Assembly: GCA_009774145.1 (NCBI GenBank)
Contig: VSND01000025.1
Span: 1-56,605 of the forward strand
Origin: Lachnospiraceae bacterium
GTDB lineage: Bacteria; Bacillota; Clostridia; Lachnospirales; Lachnospiraceae
Length of the DNA: 56,605 nt
Direction: 5' to 3'
The position numbers were made by a program, and so were the translations under genes. A model generated the notes under the pieces. It searched no databases, was not told the origin of the DNA, and saw nothing but the letters and a program-made list of their open reading frames with translations. Shown one piece after another: positions 7,576 to 17,000 of this stretch (within the stretch, counting starts at the first letter, position 1; every line of letters starts with the position of its first letter).

Positions 7576-8779
7576 TTTCGTATACCCCCTTCTGGCAGTT
7601 ATAATAGTTTTTAAAATTATCTGTAGACCGCCTTTTATATTGTCCGTATAATACGGCAAAATCCCTGTCAATCATGGCGATCACATCATTCCCGTCAATG
7701 CTGTTTTCTATATCCAATTCCCCGCACAGCAGTAAAAACGTACTGCGGATCACATAATAGAGCATGATTGAGATTTCAAAATAGTGCAGTACAGGATAAA
7801 TGGCCGTCTGCACACTTCCATGGGTATAGGCATGGCACGATTTATAAAAATATTCCAGCTGTTCCAGCTCCGGATTTCTGTCAGTATCTTTACATTTCAG
7901 GTAAGCCAGGATCCCATATACAGAGTAAGGAGTTTTTGTCACTATGGAATGGTATCCGTCAATGGAATCCACCCATCCAAAATGGAGATAGTCCGCTCTG
8001 CTTTTTGCACTCTGGCAGATGCGTTTCTTAAAAAGCGTATGAAATTCTTCCGGATACCTCTGGCTGCAACAGGACTGTTCCACTTCATACATCCGGAATT
8101 TTTCATAATCGGCACAAAGAGCCTCCGGCCTGTTTAACAGCAGAAACTTTACATATATCTCAATCATGCCCCGGCATAAGGGATATGCGCCGCCGGGAAG
8201 ATTATCTTCCATGAGTGTCAGGGCGGAAAGCCCGTTATGCAGTATGCCGTAATAGAACTGCCAGCGCTTCAGCCCATAGTTATCTTTCAGCAGCAGGCTC
8301 ATTTTAACCGCGACTGCAAAAAGCTCATAGGGCAGAGGATAATATAAAAATTCCTCTCCTGAAAATAGTGTCATCTTTCTGAAATAGGAACCGGCATACC
8401 GGCGGAACCGGATTTTCTCTAACGTCTCGGAAATAAGCCGCCTCCTGTAGGAATCGTTTCTTTCATTATCCCGTACTTCCTGCCTGGTAAGGAAAATGGA
8501 ATATGCCCGGTGTATCCCGACAACCATCCTGCATATATCGTATTCCGGGGCTTCGCCTGCCCCTGTGACCATTTCCGCATCTGACCAGCGGAAATCATAA
8601 TATTTTATGAGATTATCAAATCCCAGTTCTTTCAGAACCTGATCTTTTATCTGTATCAGAAAGTTTTTGCGTATTTTTTCGCCAAATAGCTGCTTCAATG
8701 CGGTATTGTTCTGTTCAGCAATATTTTTTATTGTATGCGAATCCATAAAGGGCAGTGGTGTAAACCTTTGATTTTCCAA
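7562..8779 (-). CDS. Uncharacterised 405-residue protein (possibly DUF5677-like)
   Basis: No firm family match. The protein is soluble, rich in aromatic residues and helical. A conserved-looking core lies around residues 170-330, with LCRGMIEIYVKFLLLNRPEA and CHAYTHGSVQ; such Arg/Glu plus His-Gly patterns occur in DUF5677-type proteins found near phage-defence and toxin-like loci. It has no signal peptide or clear membrane segment. It is co-transcribed with the XRE regulator that overlaps its 3' end by 14 bp. A defence or toxin role would fit the context beside a restriction operon but is speculation. Confidence 0.5.
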   Translation of the reverse strand: MENQRFTPLPFMDSHTIKNIAEQNNTALKQLFGEKIRKNFLIQIKDQVLKELGFDNLIKYYDFRWSDAEMVTGAGEAPEYDICRMVVGIHRAYSIFLTRQEVRDNERNDSYRRRLISETLEKIRFRRYAGSYFRKMTLFSGEEFLYYPLPYELFAVAVKMSLLLKDNYGLKRWQFYYGILHNGLSALTLMEDNLPGGAYPLCRGMIEIYVKFLLLNRPEALCADYEKFRMYEVEQSCCSQRYPEEFHTLFKKRICQSAKSRADYLHFGWVDSIDGYHSIVTKTPYSVYGILAYLKCKDTDRNPELEQLEYFYKSCHAYTHGSVQTAIYPVLHYFEISIMLYYVIRSTFLLLCGELDIENSIDGNDVIAMIDRDFAVLYGQYKRRSTDNFKNYYNCQKGVYENEKR

Positions 8780-8812
8780 ATAATCGCCTCGCTTCGTTCC
8801 CCGGCGTTCCGA

Positions 8813-9094
8813 TCACAGGCCGAATTTGCGCCGGTATTCTTCTGGATTGTCCTTATATTCCTGGTACTGCTTCCGCATACAATTCCCGCATGGACGGTAT
8901 CCGGCGGCAAGAGCCGTTTTCTCGTCGGCAAAGAATACGCGGTATTCTTCATAGCTGCCAGGAAATCTCCTGATTGTGGAGAGGGCAGAGCGGCAGTCAA
9001 GACGGCCATAGATTTTCTGCTTGCTGTTCCCGCCGAAAGCGCCCGGCGTTTCAGAGAGATACTGTTTTCCATCTGCTCCAAGTAATTTGTACAT
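8813..9094 (-). CDS. Ada-type metal-binding domain protein
   Basis: A 93-residue protein resembling the zinc-binding N-terminal domain of the Ada alkylation-response protein: YGRLDCRSAL, a VFFADEKTALAAGYRPCGNC segment and three cysteines (34, 69, 72). The classical domain uses four cysteines, and the one corresponding to Ada Cys42 is not obvious here, so metal binding or methyl transfer may be altered. No methyltransferase or AraC domain follows, so it is a stand-alone version. The start at 9094 is selected by AGGAG 8-9 nt upstream; an ATG 11 codons earlier lacks a good site. Confidence 0.65.
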   Translation of the reverse strand: MYKLLGADGKQYLSETPGAFGGNSKQKIYGRLDCRSALSTIRRFPGSYEEYRVFFADEKTALAAGYRPCGNCMRKQYQEYKDNPEEYRRKFGL

Positions 9095-9176
9095 AATTGT
9101 TTCTCCTAAGATTTTAAATGGTATCATTCATATGCCGGAATTAACCGCAAATCTGCAAATAAATCTAAACTTTTGG

Positions 9177-9503
9177 TTAATCATCCTCAGACAAATACCA
9201 GCCATGCTCACCGTGCTTTGGATAACCATATTCTTTCTTGTCTTTCCAGGCTCTTTTGCTCATTTCTTTATCGAACTGATTTAATATACTCTCTAATTTT
9301 ACGGCCATTGAAAAATCTTTCTCCGCGGAACACCAGTCTTGCCTGACTTTTTCGCGTTCAGATTCAAGTTCTTCATCGGATAATGATTCCATCCAGTCAT
9401 TACTATATTTTTCTTCCCCGCTTAAAAACTTAAACAGCTTCGTTCCAACAATAGCAATCGCACATAAACCCGTAATTACCCCAATTCCTTTTTTCTTATC
9501 CAT
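9177..9503 (-). CDS. Small membrane-anchored protein, unknown function
   Basis: A 108-residue protein with an N-terminal hydrophobic segment (GVITGLCAIAIVGTKLF, residues 8-24) that could be an uncleaved anchor. A charged helical domain (SLSDEELESEREKVRQDW) and an acidic C-terminus rich in Gly, His and Tyr follow. The ribosome site GAGGT is adequate. Short genes of this type are scattered in Lachnospiraceae genomes; function unknown. Confidence 0.55.
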   Translation of the reverse strand: MDKKKGIGVITGLCAIAIVGTKLFKFLSGEEKYSNDWMESLSDEELESEREKVRQDWCSAEKDFSMAVKLESILNQFDKEMSKRAWKDKKEYGYPKHGEHGWYLSEDD

Positions 9504-9588
9504 AAAACACCTCTTTATTCAAACAGAATCCTGTCCCCCCGGTTAAGGTTGTCATCATCTATATTTCGCCTTATCATAAACCTTCGGT

Positions 9589-9825
9589 CTAATGTTCGTA
9601 CTCATATGGGCTACGGTATCTTTTCGACATTTCTTTATCTGTCTGTATGCTTGCCGCAGCTTCTTCCTGAGAGACAAATAATCTATGTCCCCGAACCTGA
9701 ATACCGCCTCCTTCAGCAAATCTGATAAGATACATTCCACCGGAATGTCTTATTACAGTTACCTCCCGCACAGTGCGGTTTGATTCCACTATAAAAGCCT
9801 TGTCTCCCGGCTTGAAATTTCCCAT
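9589..9825 (-). CDS. Small protein with KOW/SH3-like beta fold, unknown function
   Basis: A 78-residue protein whose first 50 residues (FKPGDKAFIVESNRTVREVT, then YLIRFAEGGGIQVRGHRLF) look like a small beta-barrel of the KOW/SH3 kind often found binding RNA or protein, followed by a charged tail. The ATG at 9825 is preferred because GAGG lies 8 nt upstream; a GTG three codons earlier falls inside that site. A reading frame on the same strand between 9555 and 9740 overlaps it and is not called. Confidence 0.5.
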   Translation of the reverse strand: MGNFKPGDKAFIVESNRTVREVTVIRHSGGMYLIRFAEGGGIQVRGHRLFVSQEEAAASIQTDKEMSKRYRSPYEYEH

Positions 9826-9884
9826 TCGTATCACCTCTGATTTTTCATGAAAATATTTCTGTTATCAGCCTTGCAAACTGCAAT

Positions 9885-10319
9885 TTAATCCGCTCCTCTC
9901 CAGCAGAAAAAGCCTTCAGACAATGCAATCTTTCCTACTATTTCTTTCATGTTTTCTGATAAGTTATAAGCACTTAAATTTAGACAGTCCCATTCAAAAA
10001 CCAATAAAGCATTTTCCTCTGAAAACAGGATATTTAGTGTTCCGGAATGATTTTCCATAATCTCACTGACAGCAGCATCGATATCTTCTGGTTTCGGATT
10101 ATCATTCCACCCATTCCATAAAATGGAAGTACGGTAATAGCACATCAACTTCAATATGATATTAACATATTTATTTTTCATTTCATGGCGCTTTTCGCTG
10201 TTAAGCAAATAATACTCAACATCAAAAAAATGTCCGTTAGATGTCTTAGATACCTTTTGAGGTAAAAAGTCAATGACATAACACGGTTTATTAAGTAACG
10301 CATCAATTTTGTTGTCCAT
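9885..10319 (-). CDS. Hypothetical protein
   Basis: A 144-residue soluble protein with no recognised family. The strong AAGGAG ribosome site and normal amino-acid use support a real gene. Mixed alpha/beta pattern with a YYLLNSEKRHEMKNKYV segment and a Trp/Cys-containing end (SEGFFCWRGAD). Similar short proteins of this length with an N-terminal INALLxKPCYVIDxLP-like opening occur as orphan genes in Firmicutes; some act as immunity proteins, but nothing here proves that. Confidence 0.5.
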   Translation of the reverse strand: MDNKIDALLNKPCYVIDFLPQKVSKTSNGHFFDVEYYLLNSEKRHEMKNKYVNIILKLMCYYRTSILWNGWNDNPKPEDIDAAVSEIMENHSGTLNILFSEENALLVFEWDCLNLSAYNLSENMKEIVGKIALSEGFFCWRGAD

Positions 10320-10346
10320 TAGTCTGCTCCTTCAAACTGGGATTTG

Positions 10347-11012
10347 TCAAACCCATTCAAAATTATCTTTGCCTGCCCCCACTTCAAAATGGTACTTGCC
10401 AATCCCAAGATCAATTCCCGCAAAGTGTCCGCTATCGCATTCAATAGAAACCTTATTTCCGCTGCCCGCTACCTTGAATGCCTGTTTGTTTAATGCAGTA
10501 GGGGCATACAGCAGAGCGTCAACGCCGTCAAGAAACCACTGTGGCGGCTTTCCATCGTACTTGCTTACCTCTTCTGCGGTTTTAGATTTGTGCTGAACCC
10601 CTTGCGTTAAGCCATACCCAATGGCAATAACCCCGTTCACTCTGACAGAAGGATCGTCAAGATTTTTCTTTGCACCTTTGCCGTTATACATACCGCCTAC
10701 CCACCAAGTATTAAGGCCAAGTGTCTGAGCATACAAAACGATATCAGCACCGCAGTATCCGAGTTTTTCATCTAACCCAGATGTATCAAGACCGGCAAGG
10801 ACAATATAATTATTTACTCCCTTTGCTAAAAGCAGTTTTGCGACACCCGAAAGCCCATCCGAATTGCCTGTAACAAGTGCCAGCCTTAAATCATGGAGTT
10901 TATTATTTTCAGCAATTCTTTCCTCTAATAGCTTCACAATATCTATTGGAATTGGCTTATCGGTGTATTTCCGAACCATATGCCTCTCCCTGACAGCTTC
11001 TTTAATCGTCAT
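10347..11012 (-). CDS. Nitroreductase-family protein (TM1586 type)
   Basis: FMN-dependent oxidoreductase of the nitroreductase superfamily, probably NAD(P)H-dependent. The N-terminus has the FMN-phosphate-binding RERHMVRKYTDKPIP pattern, and the middle has the GLNTWWVGGMYNGKGAKK segment; the C-terminal half repeats the fold, as in the TM1586 subfamily (about 220-250 residues). The substrate is unknown. The start has AGGAGGG about 8 nt upstream. It is the last flank gene before the ICE; its promoter should lie in 11013-11100, and the only other feature there is the relaxase terminator. Confidence 0.85.
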   Translation of the reverse strand: MTIKEAVRERHMVRKYTDKPIPIDIVKLLEERIAENNKLHDLRLALVTGNSDGLSGVAKLLLAKGVNNYIVLAGLDTSGLDEKLGYCGADIVLYAQTLGLNTWWVGGMYNGKGAKKNLDDPSVRVNGVIAIGYGLTQGVQHKSKTAEEVSKYDGKPPQWFLDGVDALLYAPTALNKQAFKVAGSGNKVSIECDSGHFAGIDLGIGKYHFEVGAGKDNFEWV

Positions 11013-11101
11013 AATATAACCCTCCTGGACTTAATAAATTCCGATTTTCCAACATCTCCATTATACTATAACACATCTCATCAGTGAATATATTTTTACG
11101 C

Positions 11102-11148
11102 AAAAAAAGAAAGGGTACAGCCGCCATACCGGCAAACTGTATCCTTTC
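11102..11148 (-). terminator. Intrinsic terminator at the end of the ICE DNA-processing operon
   Basis: On the minus strand GAAAGGATACAG pairs with CTGTACCCTTTC (one wobble pair) and is followed by TTTTTTT. It lies about 30 bp downstream of the relaxase stop codon. Confidence 0.85.
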
Positions 11149-11177
11149 TTCCGTTCCCGATTCGTCCGGCGGCCAGC

Positions 11178-12590
11178 TCAACGCTCCGTTTCCTGCTTTT
11201 TCTGCTGTCCGTTTTCCGCCGGTTCCAGCCCCAGGATCCGGTCAACATTCTGCTTCGCAGTCTGGTAGTCGATCATGTCCTTCCGGGCTGCTTTGTATTC
11301 CTCATACCGTTCTTTTTTCTCCGCCAGCAGTGCGGCATATTCTTCCGACAGCTGCGCCACTTTAGGAATCGGTTTCCCTCCCAGGGCGTCGAACGCCGTC
11401 TTTGCTGCTTCGTGCTTTCTGATCTCGTCCGCATGTTCCGCCCGGTATTCTTTCTTATGACGGGATTTTTTGTACTCTTTGTAAATGTCCCGCGTTTTAG
11501 AATAGTTTATGATGTGCGTTTTCAGCTGCGCTACCTCTGCCATGCGTCCTTCCAGCTGTTTGATACGGAGGGAGAGTGTATCAAAAGTTTCCCCGGCAGT
11601 TTCTGCCCGCGTTTCCAGTTCACCGTAGTCGGTGACGCCGTTTTCCACAAGAAAATTCAGGGTCTTTGCCGCCTCCTTCAGATTGAACACTTTTGCCCAG
11701 CGTTCGTAGCCTTTCCCTTTGCCGGCCTGCATCTTTGCCTGGATATCCACAAGGAGATTGACGTTTCTGCCTGCTGTCCGGCGTTTCGGTTTTACCGGTG
11801 CGGGTCTTGTGCGTGTTCCGGAGAGCCGTTCCTGCAGGGCCTCTTTTGTATAAGCGTCCCCCAGACGCTGGGAGCGGGTGAACCGCTGCTGTCCGGGAGC
11901 TAAAAATTCCAGGGACTTTCCACGGTGTTTGATTTCGTACCCTTCCTTCCTCATGCGCGACAGAAAGTCCTCAAAGTTCCTGCTGTCTGGCAGTACCCGG
12001 TCAATGGCCTGCCGCAGCTGCTCCTTATAGCTGCGCCCGCGCTTTGCCGCCGCCTTTTCCTGATACCTCTGTCCCCTGGCTTTCGGCTTTTCAATCACCG
12101 AATATCCGTGTTCCCGGCAGATCTGGTCGTTCAGACGGCGGAGGATGAGGGCAGAATTATAAAAATTATTGAATTTGCCGTCACATTCCAGGTTGGTGCT
12201 GTTAAATTCCACATGGTTATGGATATGGGCTTTGTCTACATGGGTGGCGACAAGAAACTGGTGTTTTCCCTTCGTGAATTTCATGGCCAGCTCATAGCCC
12301 AGTTTGTTGGCTTCCTCCGGCGTAATTTCACCCGGCTTGAAGGACTGGATGATACGGTAGGAGATGATGTCCCGCTCCTTCGGCTGGCTCCGCCCGGTGG
12401 CGGTTTCGTAGAGCAGCTTGCTCATTTCAAATTCTTCAGCGGCGGTTTCCGGGCTGCACATATAGGAAGACACCAGTTCCCCGTCTTTGGTCTTTTTTTC
12501 TTTCTGGTCGTAATCCAGACGGTCATGGAGCGTCTGCCTGCGGGATTTGCTCCCCATGCTTTTACGCGGGAGCAGGTCGGAAACCGCCAT
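11178..12590 (-). CDS. MOBP-type relaxase (MobA/VirD2-like nuclease)
   Basis: Nicks the ICE at oriT and stays covalently attached to the transferred strand. Residues 117-126 carry the metal-binding histidine cluster H-x-D-x-x-H-x-H-N-H (HVDKAHIHNH). Tyr 27 in DRLDYDQKEK is the likely catalytic tyrosine, and SSYMCSPETAAEEF is the conserved motif that follows it. The C-terminal half (residues 270-470) is Lys/Glu-rich and helical, as usual for contacts with the coupling protein. The 470-residue length fits. The strong AAAGGGGGG ribosome site supports the ATG. It follows mobC and the Toprim protein, and a terminator ends the operon. Confidence 0.9.
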   Translation of the reverse strand: MAVSDLLPRKSMGSKSRRQTLHDRLDYDQKEKKTKDGELVSSYMCSPETAAEEFEMSKLLYETATGRSQPKERDIISYRIIQSFKPGEITPEEANKLGYELAMKFTKGKHQFLVATHVDKAHIHNHVEFNSTNLECDGKFNNFYNSALILRRLNDQICREHGYSVIEKPKARGQRYQEKAAAKRGRSYKEQLRQAIDRVLPDSRNFEDFLSRMRKEGYEIKHRGKSLEFLAPGQQRFTRSQRLGDAYTKEALQERLSGTRTRPAPVKPKRRTAGRNVNLLVDIQAKMQAGKGKGYERWAKVFNLKEAAKTLNFLVENGVTDYGELETRAETAGETFDTLSLRIKQLEGRMAEVAQLKTHIINYSKTRDIYKEYKKSRHKKEYRAEHADEIRKHEAAKTAFDALGGKPIPKVAQLSEEYAALLAEKKERYEEYKAARKDMIDYQTAKQNVDRILGLEPAENGQQKKQETER

Positions 12591-12657
12591 GCGGATCCCC
12601 CCTTTCTATAGTTTATTTGGATTCATTGACAGTTTGCTGTTCCCCTATGTTTCCTGC

Positions 12658-13614
12658 CTATGCCCGTTCTTCATATCGGGAAGCGGGACGCAGGGCCGCC
12701 GCCCTCTGGCAGAGCAGCTCATTATAGTCTTTCCCACCGGCGGCAGGCGGATTGTCCGCAATCACCTGGATGCGCCGGGAAAGTGTGGCATCTTCCCGGA
12801 CTGCCTCCCGGATCTTCTCTATCCCCAAAATTCCGGCCCGGTCATTGTCCAGGCAGAGGCTGATATGGGTGACGGCTTCATGGTCGCGGAGGAACCGGAG
12901 CAGGGCGCGTGGGGCAGTGCCGCCAAGGGACAGGTAATGGTTCCTCCCAAAATCTTCTCCCTGGAGCTTTAAAAGGGTAGCGACTGAGAGCGCGTCAATG
13001 GGGCTTTCCGCCACCGCAAGGAACGGGCTTTCCTGATCCGACGCGGGCAGGCAGAATCCATACCGCTTGTCGCTCCCGTCCACATCCATCTTAAAATCTC
13101 CATGGGTTCCCCGCAGGCAGGCATAGCGCGCTTTTCCTTCCGGATCGCGCCCCACAAAGACACAGTTCTGGTAACGGCGGCTCTCATACAAAATTTTTTC
13201 CCCGATGCACTGGCTGATGATGTCCGCGTCTATGCCGCGTTTTTGTAAATAGGACACCATCGCCTTCCCGCACCGGTTTTCTTCCGGGAGGGAAAATGGC
13301 TTCTGCTGCCGTTCCTTTTGCCCCGGTTCCGGCCTTTCCCATGCAGCCGCCCCGCGTTCGCCGCAAAGCAGTTCCACGGCAGGGACAAAGCCCATTCCCC
13401 GCACTTTGATCAGGTAGTCCAGGGCCGTCCTGCCCCCGATCCCCCGGCTGTGCCAGTGCCATTTCCCGTTGGATATCTTTAAACTGTCATGGGTCACGGT
13501 GCGGTATTCACTGCCGCCGCACCTCCTTAATTCCTGCGGCTCATAAGCCTGTAGATAGGAAAGCAGATCCCACTCCTTTGCCCGCCCGATCTGTTCTTTT
13601 GTCACTCCGGGCAT
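12658..13614 (-). CDS. DUF3991 / Toprim domain protein (primase-like)
   Basis: A 318-residue protein of the ICE primase-like group. The N-terminal part (KISNGKWHWHSRGIGGRTALDYL) is the DUF3991 zinc-ribbon-like domain. The C-terminal half is a Toprim fold with the catalytic glutamate in AVAESPIDALS and the acidic triplet in LCLDNDRAG. It probably primes or repairs the transferred single strand, but there is no AEP or DnaG core, so priming is inference from the family. The start at 13614 is chosen because GGAGGTGAAACAT precedes it; the frame is open further upstream but that part overlaps the mobC terminator. Confidence 0.8.
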   Translation of the reverse strand: MPGVTKEQIGRAKEWDLLSYLQAYEPQELRRCGGSEYRTVTHDSLKISNGKWHWHSRGIGGRTALDYLIKVRGMGFVPAVELLCGERGAAAWERPEPGQKERQQKPFSLPEENRCGKAMVSYLQKRGIDADIISQCIGEKILYESRRYQNCVFVGRDPEGKARYACLRGTHGDFKMDVDGSDKRYGFCLPASDQESPFLAVAESPIDALSVATLLKLQGEDFGRNHYLSLGGTAPRALLRFLRDHEAVTHISLCLDNDRAGILGIEKIREAVREDATLSRRIQVIADNPPAAGGKDYNELLCQRAAALRPASRYEERA

Positions 13615-13642
13615 ATGTTTCACCTCCAAACTGTTTTGAAAT

Positions 13643-13687
13643 AAAAAAAGACGGACGCAGGAAGATACATTCCTCCCGCGCCCGTCC
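13643..13687 (-). terminator. Intrinsic terminator between mobC and the Toprim gene
   Basis: On the minus strand GACGGGCGC pairs with GCGTCCGTC, extended by AGGAA/TTCCT around a 6-nt loop, and is followed by TTTTTTT. It starts 2 bp after the mobC stop, so it should limit read-through from the giant gene/mobC into the relaxase genes. Confidence 0.8.
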
Positions 13688-13689
13688 AT

Positions 13690-14028
13690 TCACAGGCTGG
13701 CAAACTTCCGGAGCAGTCCCAGAAGCCCGGCCTGCGCCGCCGCATATCCTTTTTTTAGATCCTCCACATCCTCTGCATAGAGGTTCCGTGTTTCGTTGCA
13801 GCGGCGGGCGATCTGGTTTGTGTTTGCGGATATGGAGCGCAGGAGCTTACACAGTTCCTTTACGCTTTCCATATCCAGGTGTACGATATAGCCGTCTACC
13901 GCCATTTTCCTGAGATAAGCGCGTTTATTCTGTGTTCCTGCCTGCGCCATCTTCTTTTCAATCAGTTCCATTTCTTCCGGAGAAACTTTAAAGAAAAGCC
14001 CGATTGTGCGCCCTTCGCTTTTCCGCAC
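13690..14028 (-). CDS. mobC: MobC-type relaxosome accessory protein
   Basis: A 112-residue DNA-binding protein that helps the relaxase open oriT. It has the MobC pattern: an N-terminal ribbon-helix-helix part (FFKVSPEEMELIEKKMAQAG), KRAYLRKMAVDGYI, and the C-terminal LLRSISANTNQIARRCNETR motif, which is the most typical part of the family. Start codon is GTG with GAGGTGAT upstream. Its start overlaps the stop of the giant helicase gene by one base (TAGTG), so translation is coupled. A terminator follows at once. Confidence 0.88.
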   Translation of the reverse strand: MRKSEGRTIGLFFKVSPEEMELIEKKMAQAGTQNKRAYLRKMAVDGYIVHLDMESVKELCKLLRSISANTNQIARRCNETRNLYAEDVEDLKKGYAAAQAGLLGLLRKFASL

Positions 14029-17000
14029 TAGATCACCTCCCGTTCCTGGCTTTTCTCCCTGCCGGAAATGACCGGCGTGGGGCGTTCGTATTCCTTTAAA
14101 GATTTCAATATGGACGGTTTACCGGCGGCTCTCTCCGGCGTTTCGCTTTCTTCCCGCCTCGGTTCTTCCTCCGGCGTTTCCTTCCCGGAGCCGCGCCCTT
14201 TTTCCTCATTGTCAAGAACGGTGTTCAGTTCCGCAAGACGGGCGGATTTCTCCGCCAGTTCTTCCTCCTGGGGGAAGGGCCTTTCCGCTTCCTCCTTTGC
14301 GCTCTCAAGTTCCGTATGCAGCCGCTCTAAATTCTCCTGGTGGTTTTTCAGGCTCTGGGGGATCTTCTCCAGTGCGTTGTTGATACGGGTGATGTTCCCC
14401 ACCACATCGCTGGATAATTCCGCCGTATGGGTCAGGTGCTGTTTCATGGTGACTTTAAATTTCGTGCCGTCAAAAGACAGCTTCATCGGAAAGCCCCGGT
14501 AACTGCCCAGCTCCACATCCCTGTCCGGGTCGTCCATCAGGCGGCAGGCGGCAACGATGGCCTGTCCCGCTTCCTTCCGGTCTGTGTAGACAGTCCCCAT
14601 AACCTCCATGTTGAAAGCGTCCTCTTTGACAGGATGCGCCTCCAAAAGAGGCAGGTCGGCCTTCAGGCAGTCGATGAGCAGCTCTGTTTCCTTGATTTTA
14701 TTGGGATAATAGCCCCTCACTTTATCCTGCATTTCATACTGCTGTGCCGTGTGGTTGGATTTGAGCATTTTCAGCTTTGTCACCTGGATATCCAGATCCA
14801 TCTTTTCTTTAATTCTTTGGTCGCCGGTAGCCAGCATTTTCACTTCCGCGTAGGAAAGGGCAGTGGCGTCCACATCCTCAATGGAGCGGGCCGGGGACTT
14901 GCTGGTCATGATCTGGCCGATGAATTTCTGCTTCGATTCCACCAGCCCCCAGGTGTATGCGTCAAAGGTTCCTTTTGTCACATAGCGGAAGATCTTTACA
15001 TGGCTGTTCTCATTGCCCCTGCGGACGATACGGCCGGCGCGCTGCTCTAAATCCGCAGGACGCCAGGGGCAGTCCAGGTCATGGGAAGCGATGAGCTTCG
15101 TCTGCACGTTGGTTCCTGCGCCCATTTTCTGGGTGCTTCCTAAGAGGACGCGCACCTGGCCGCTGCGGACTTTGGCGAACAATTCCGCTTTCTGGTTTTC
15201 CGTATTGGCGTCATGGATAAAAGCGATCTCTTCCGCAGGGATTCCCTTTGCAATCAGTTTCTTGCGTATATCTTCGTAAACACTGGCTTCCATAACGGTT
15301 TCTTCACCGGTTTCCGGCTCTTTCCCATCATCCGGCCCTTCTGTTTCTTTTTCCGTTTCCTTTTTCTGATCCGCCCGCCCTTTTGGGGTGGAGAGGTCGG
15401 AAAAGATAAGCTGTGTGCCTTTTGACGGGGTGCTTTCCTGCCAGATTTGGAACACGTTCTCCACACAGGCGTTGACTTTGCTGCCGGGGTCATCAGGAAG
15501 CAGCGGGTTCATGATACGCTGGTCTAAGGCCAGTTTCCGCCCATCCGATGTGATTTTCAACATGTTATCCAGACTGGGGTCTATTTTTTCCCTTCGTATC
15601 TTTTCCGCCCGTTCCGCCAGTCCCTCTACCATTTTTTTCTGTGCTTCGCTTGGCTCCGTCTGGATCGTAATATATTCCGCCTCCGGAACCGGAAGCTTCA
15701 GCATGTCGGCGGTCTGGATATCGGCGGCCTCTTTCCAGAGGTTCATCAGTTCTGGCAGGTTGTAGAACCTTGCAAATCGTGTTTTTAACCGGAATCCGGT
15801 TCCCTCCGGCTTTAATTCCACCGCTGTCACCTGTTCCCCAAATGTCGCCGCCCAGTTGTCAAAGTGTTTCAGGCTGCGTGTCTTTCCGGTGCTGTCCTGG
15901 TAGCCCTGCTCCAGCATATTGTACTGGAGGTAACGCATCATAGTGTACAGCTCCACCATGGAATTGCTTACGGGGGTTCCGGTGGCGAATACAACGCCGC
16001 GCCCGCCGGTGATCTCGTCCATGTAACGGCACTTGGCGAACATGTCGCTGGATTTCTGTGCTTTTGTCTGGCTGATGCCGGCCACATTCCTCATTTTTGT
16101 ATGCATGTAAAGGTTTTTGAACGAATGCGCCTCGTCTACAAACAGGCGGTCAACGCCCAGTTCTTCAAAATATACGGTGTCGTCTTTTTTCTTGTCATGG
16201 AGTTTTTTCAGATCTGCGGTCAGGTTCTTTTTCGTGCGCTCCATCTGCTTGATCGTAAATTTTTCATCCTTATTTGCTTTTGCTTCCGCGATTGCGTCTA
16301 CGATTTCGTTAATCTGTTCCTCAATAATCGCTTTCTGCCGCTCCGGGGAGATCGGGATTTTTTCAAACTGCGAATGGCCGATAATCACCGCGTCAAAATC
16401 GCCGGTGGCGATACGGGCGCAGAACTTTTTCCGGTTCTTCGGTTCAAAATCCTTTTTTGTAGCTACCAGCACATTTGCGCCGGGATAGAGCGCCAGGAAA
16501 TCGCCGCCCCATTGTTCCGTTAAATGGTTCGGCACGACGATCATGGATTTTTTGCACAGACCCAGCCGCTTGCTTTCCATGGCGGTAGCTACCATTTCAT
16601 AGGTTTTCCCCGCGCCTACCACATGGGCCAGCAGGCTGTTCCCTCCGTAAAGGGAGCGGGCGACGGCATTCCTCTGGTGGCGTTCCATATGGATCTCCGG
16701 GTTCATGCCGATAAAATTGATGTGCTGCCCGTCATATTCGCGGGGGCGCATGGAATTAAACATCCGGTTGTAAGTAGCGCACAGGTCAGTCCGCCGGTCG
16801 GGGTCTTTGAATATCCAGTTCTGGAATGCTTCTTTCATGGCTTCCTGCTTCTGCTGGGCGATTGCCGTTTCTTTCTCATTCAGCACGCGGGTCTCCTTGC
16901 CGTCCGCGTCATAATGGGTGTCGAAGATCTGGACACTCCGCTGGTTCAGGCTGGCTTCTAAAATTGCATACGCATTGATACGCTTCGTACCGTAAGTGTT

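Noticed and set aside
9555..9740. 61-codon minus-strand frame overlapping the KOW-like gene
   Set aside because: It lies mostly within a better gene (9589-9825) in another frame and has no ribosome site.
11178..12590. Relaxase suspected to be N-terminally damaged
   Set aside because: The opening is unusual, but DRLDYDQKEK followed by the SSYMCSPETAAEEF motif and a strong ribosome site show an intact start.
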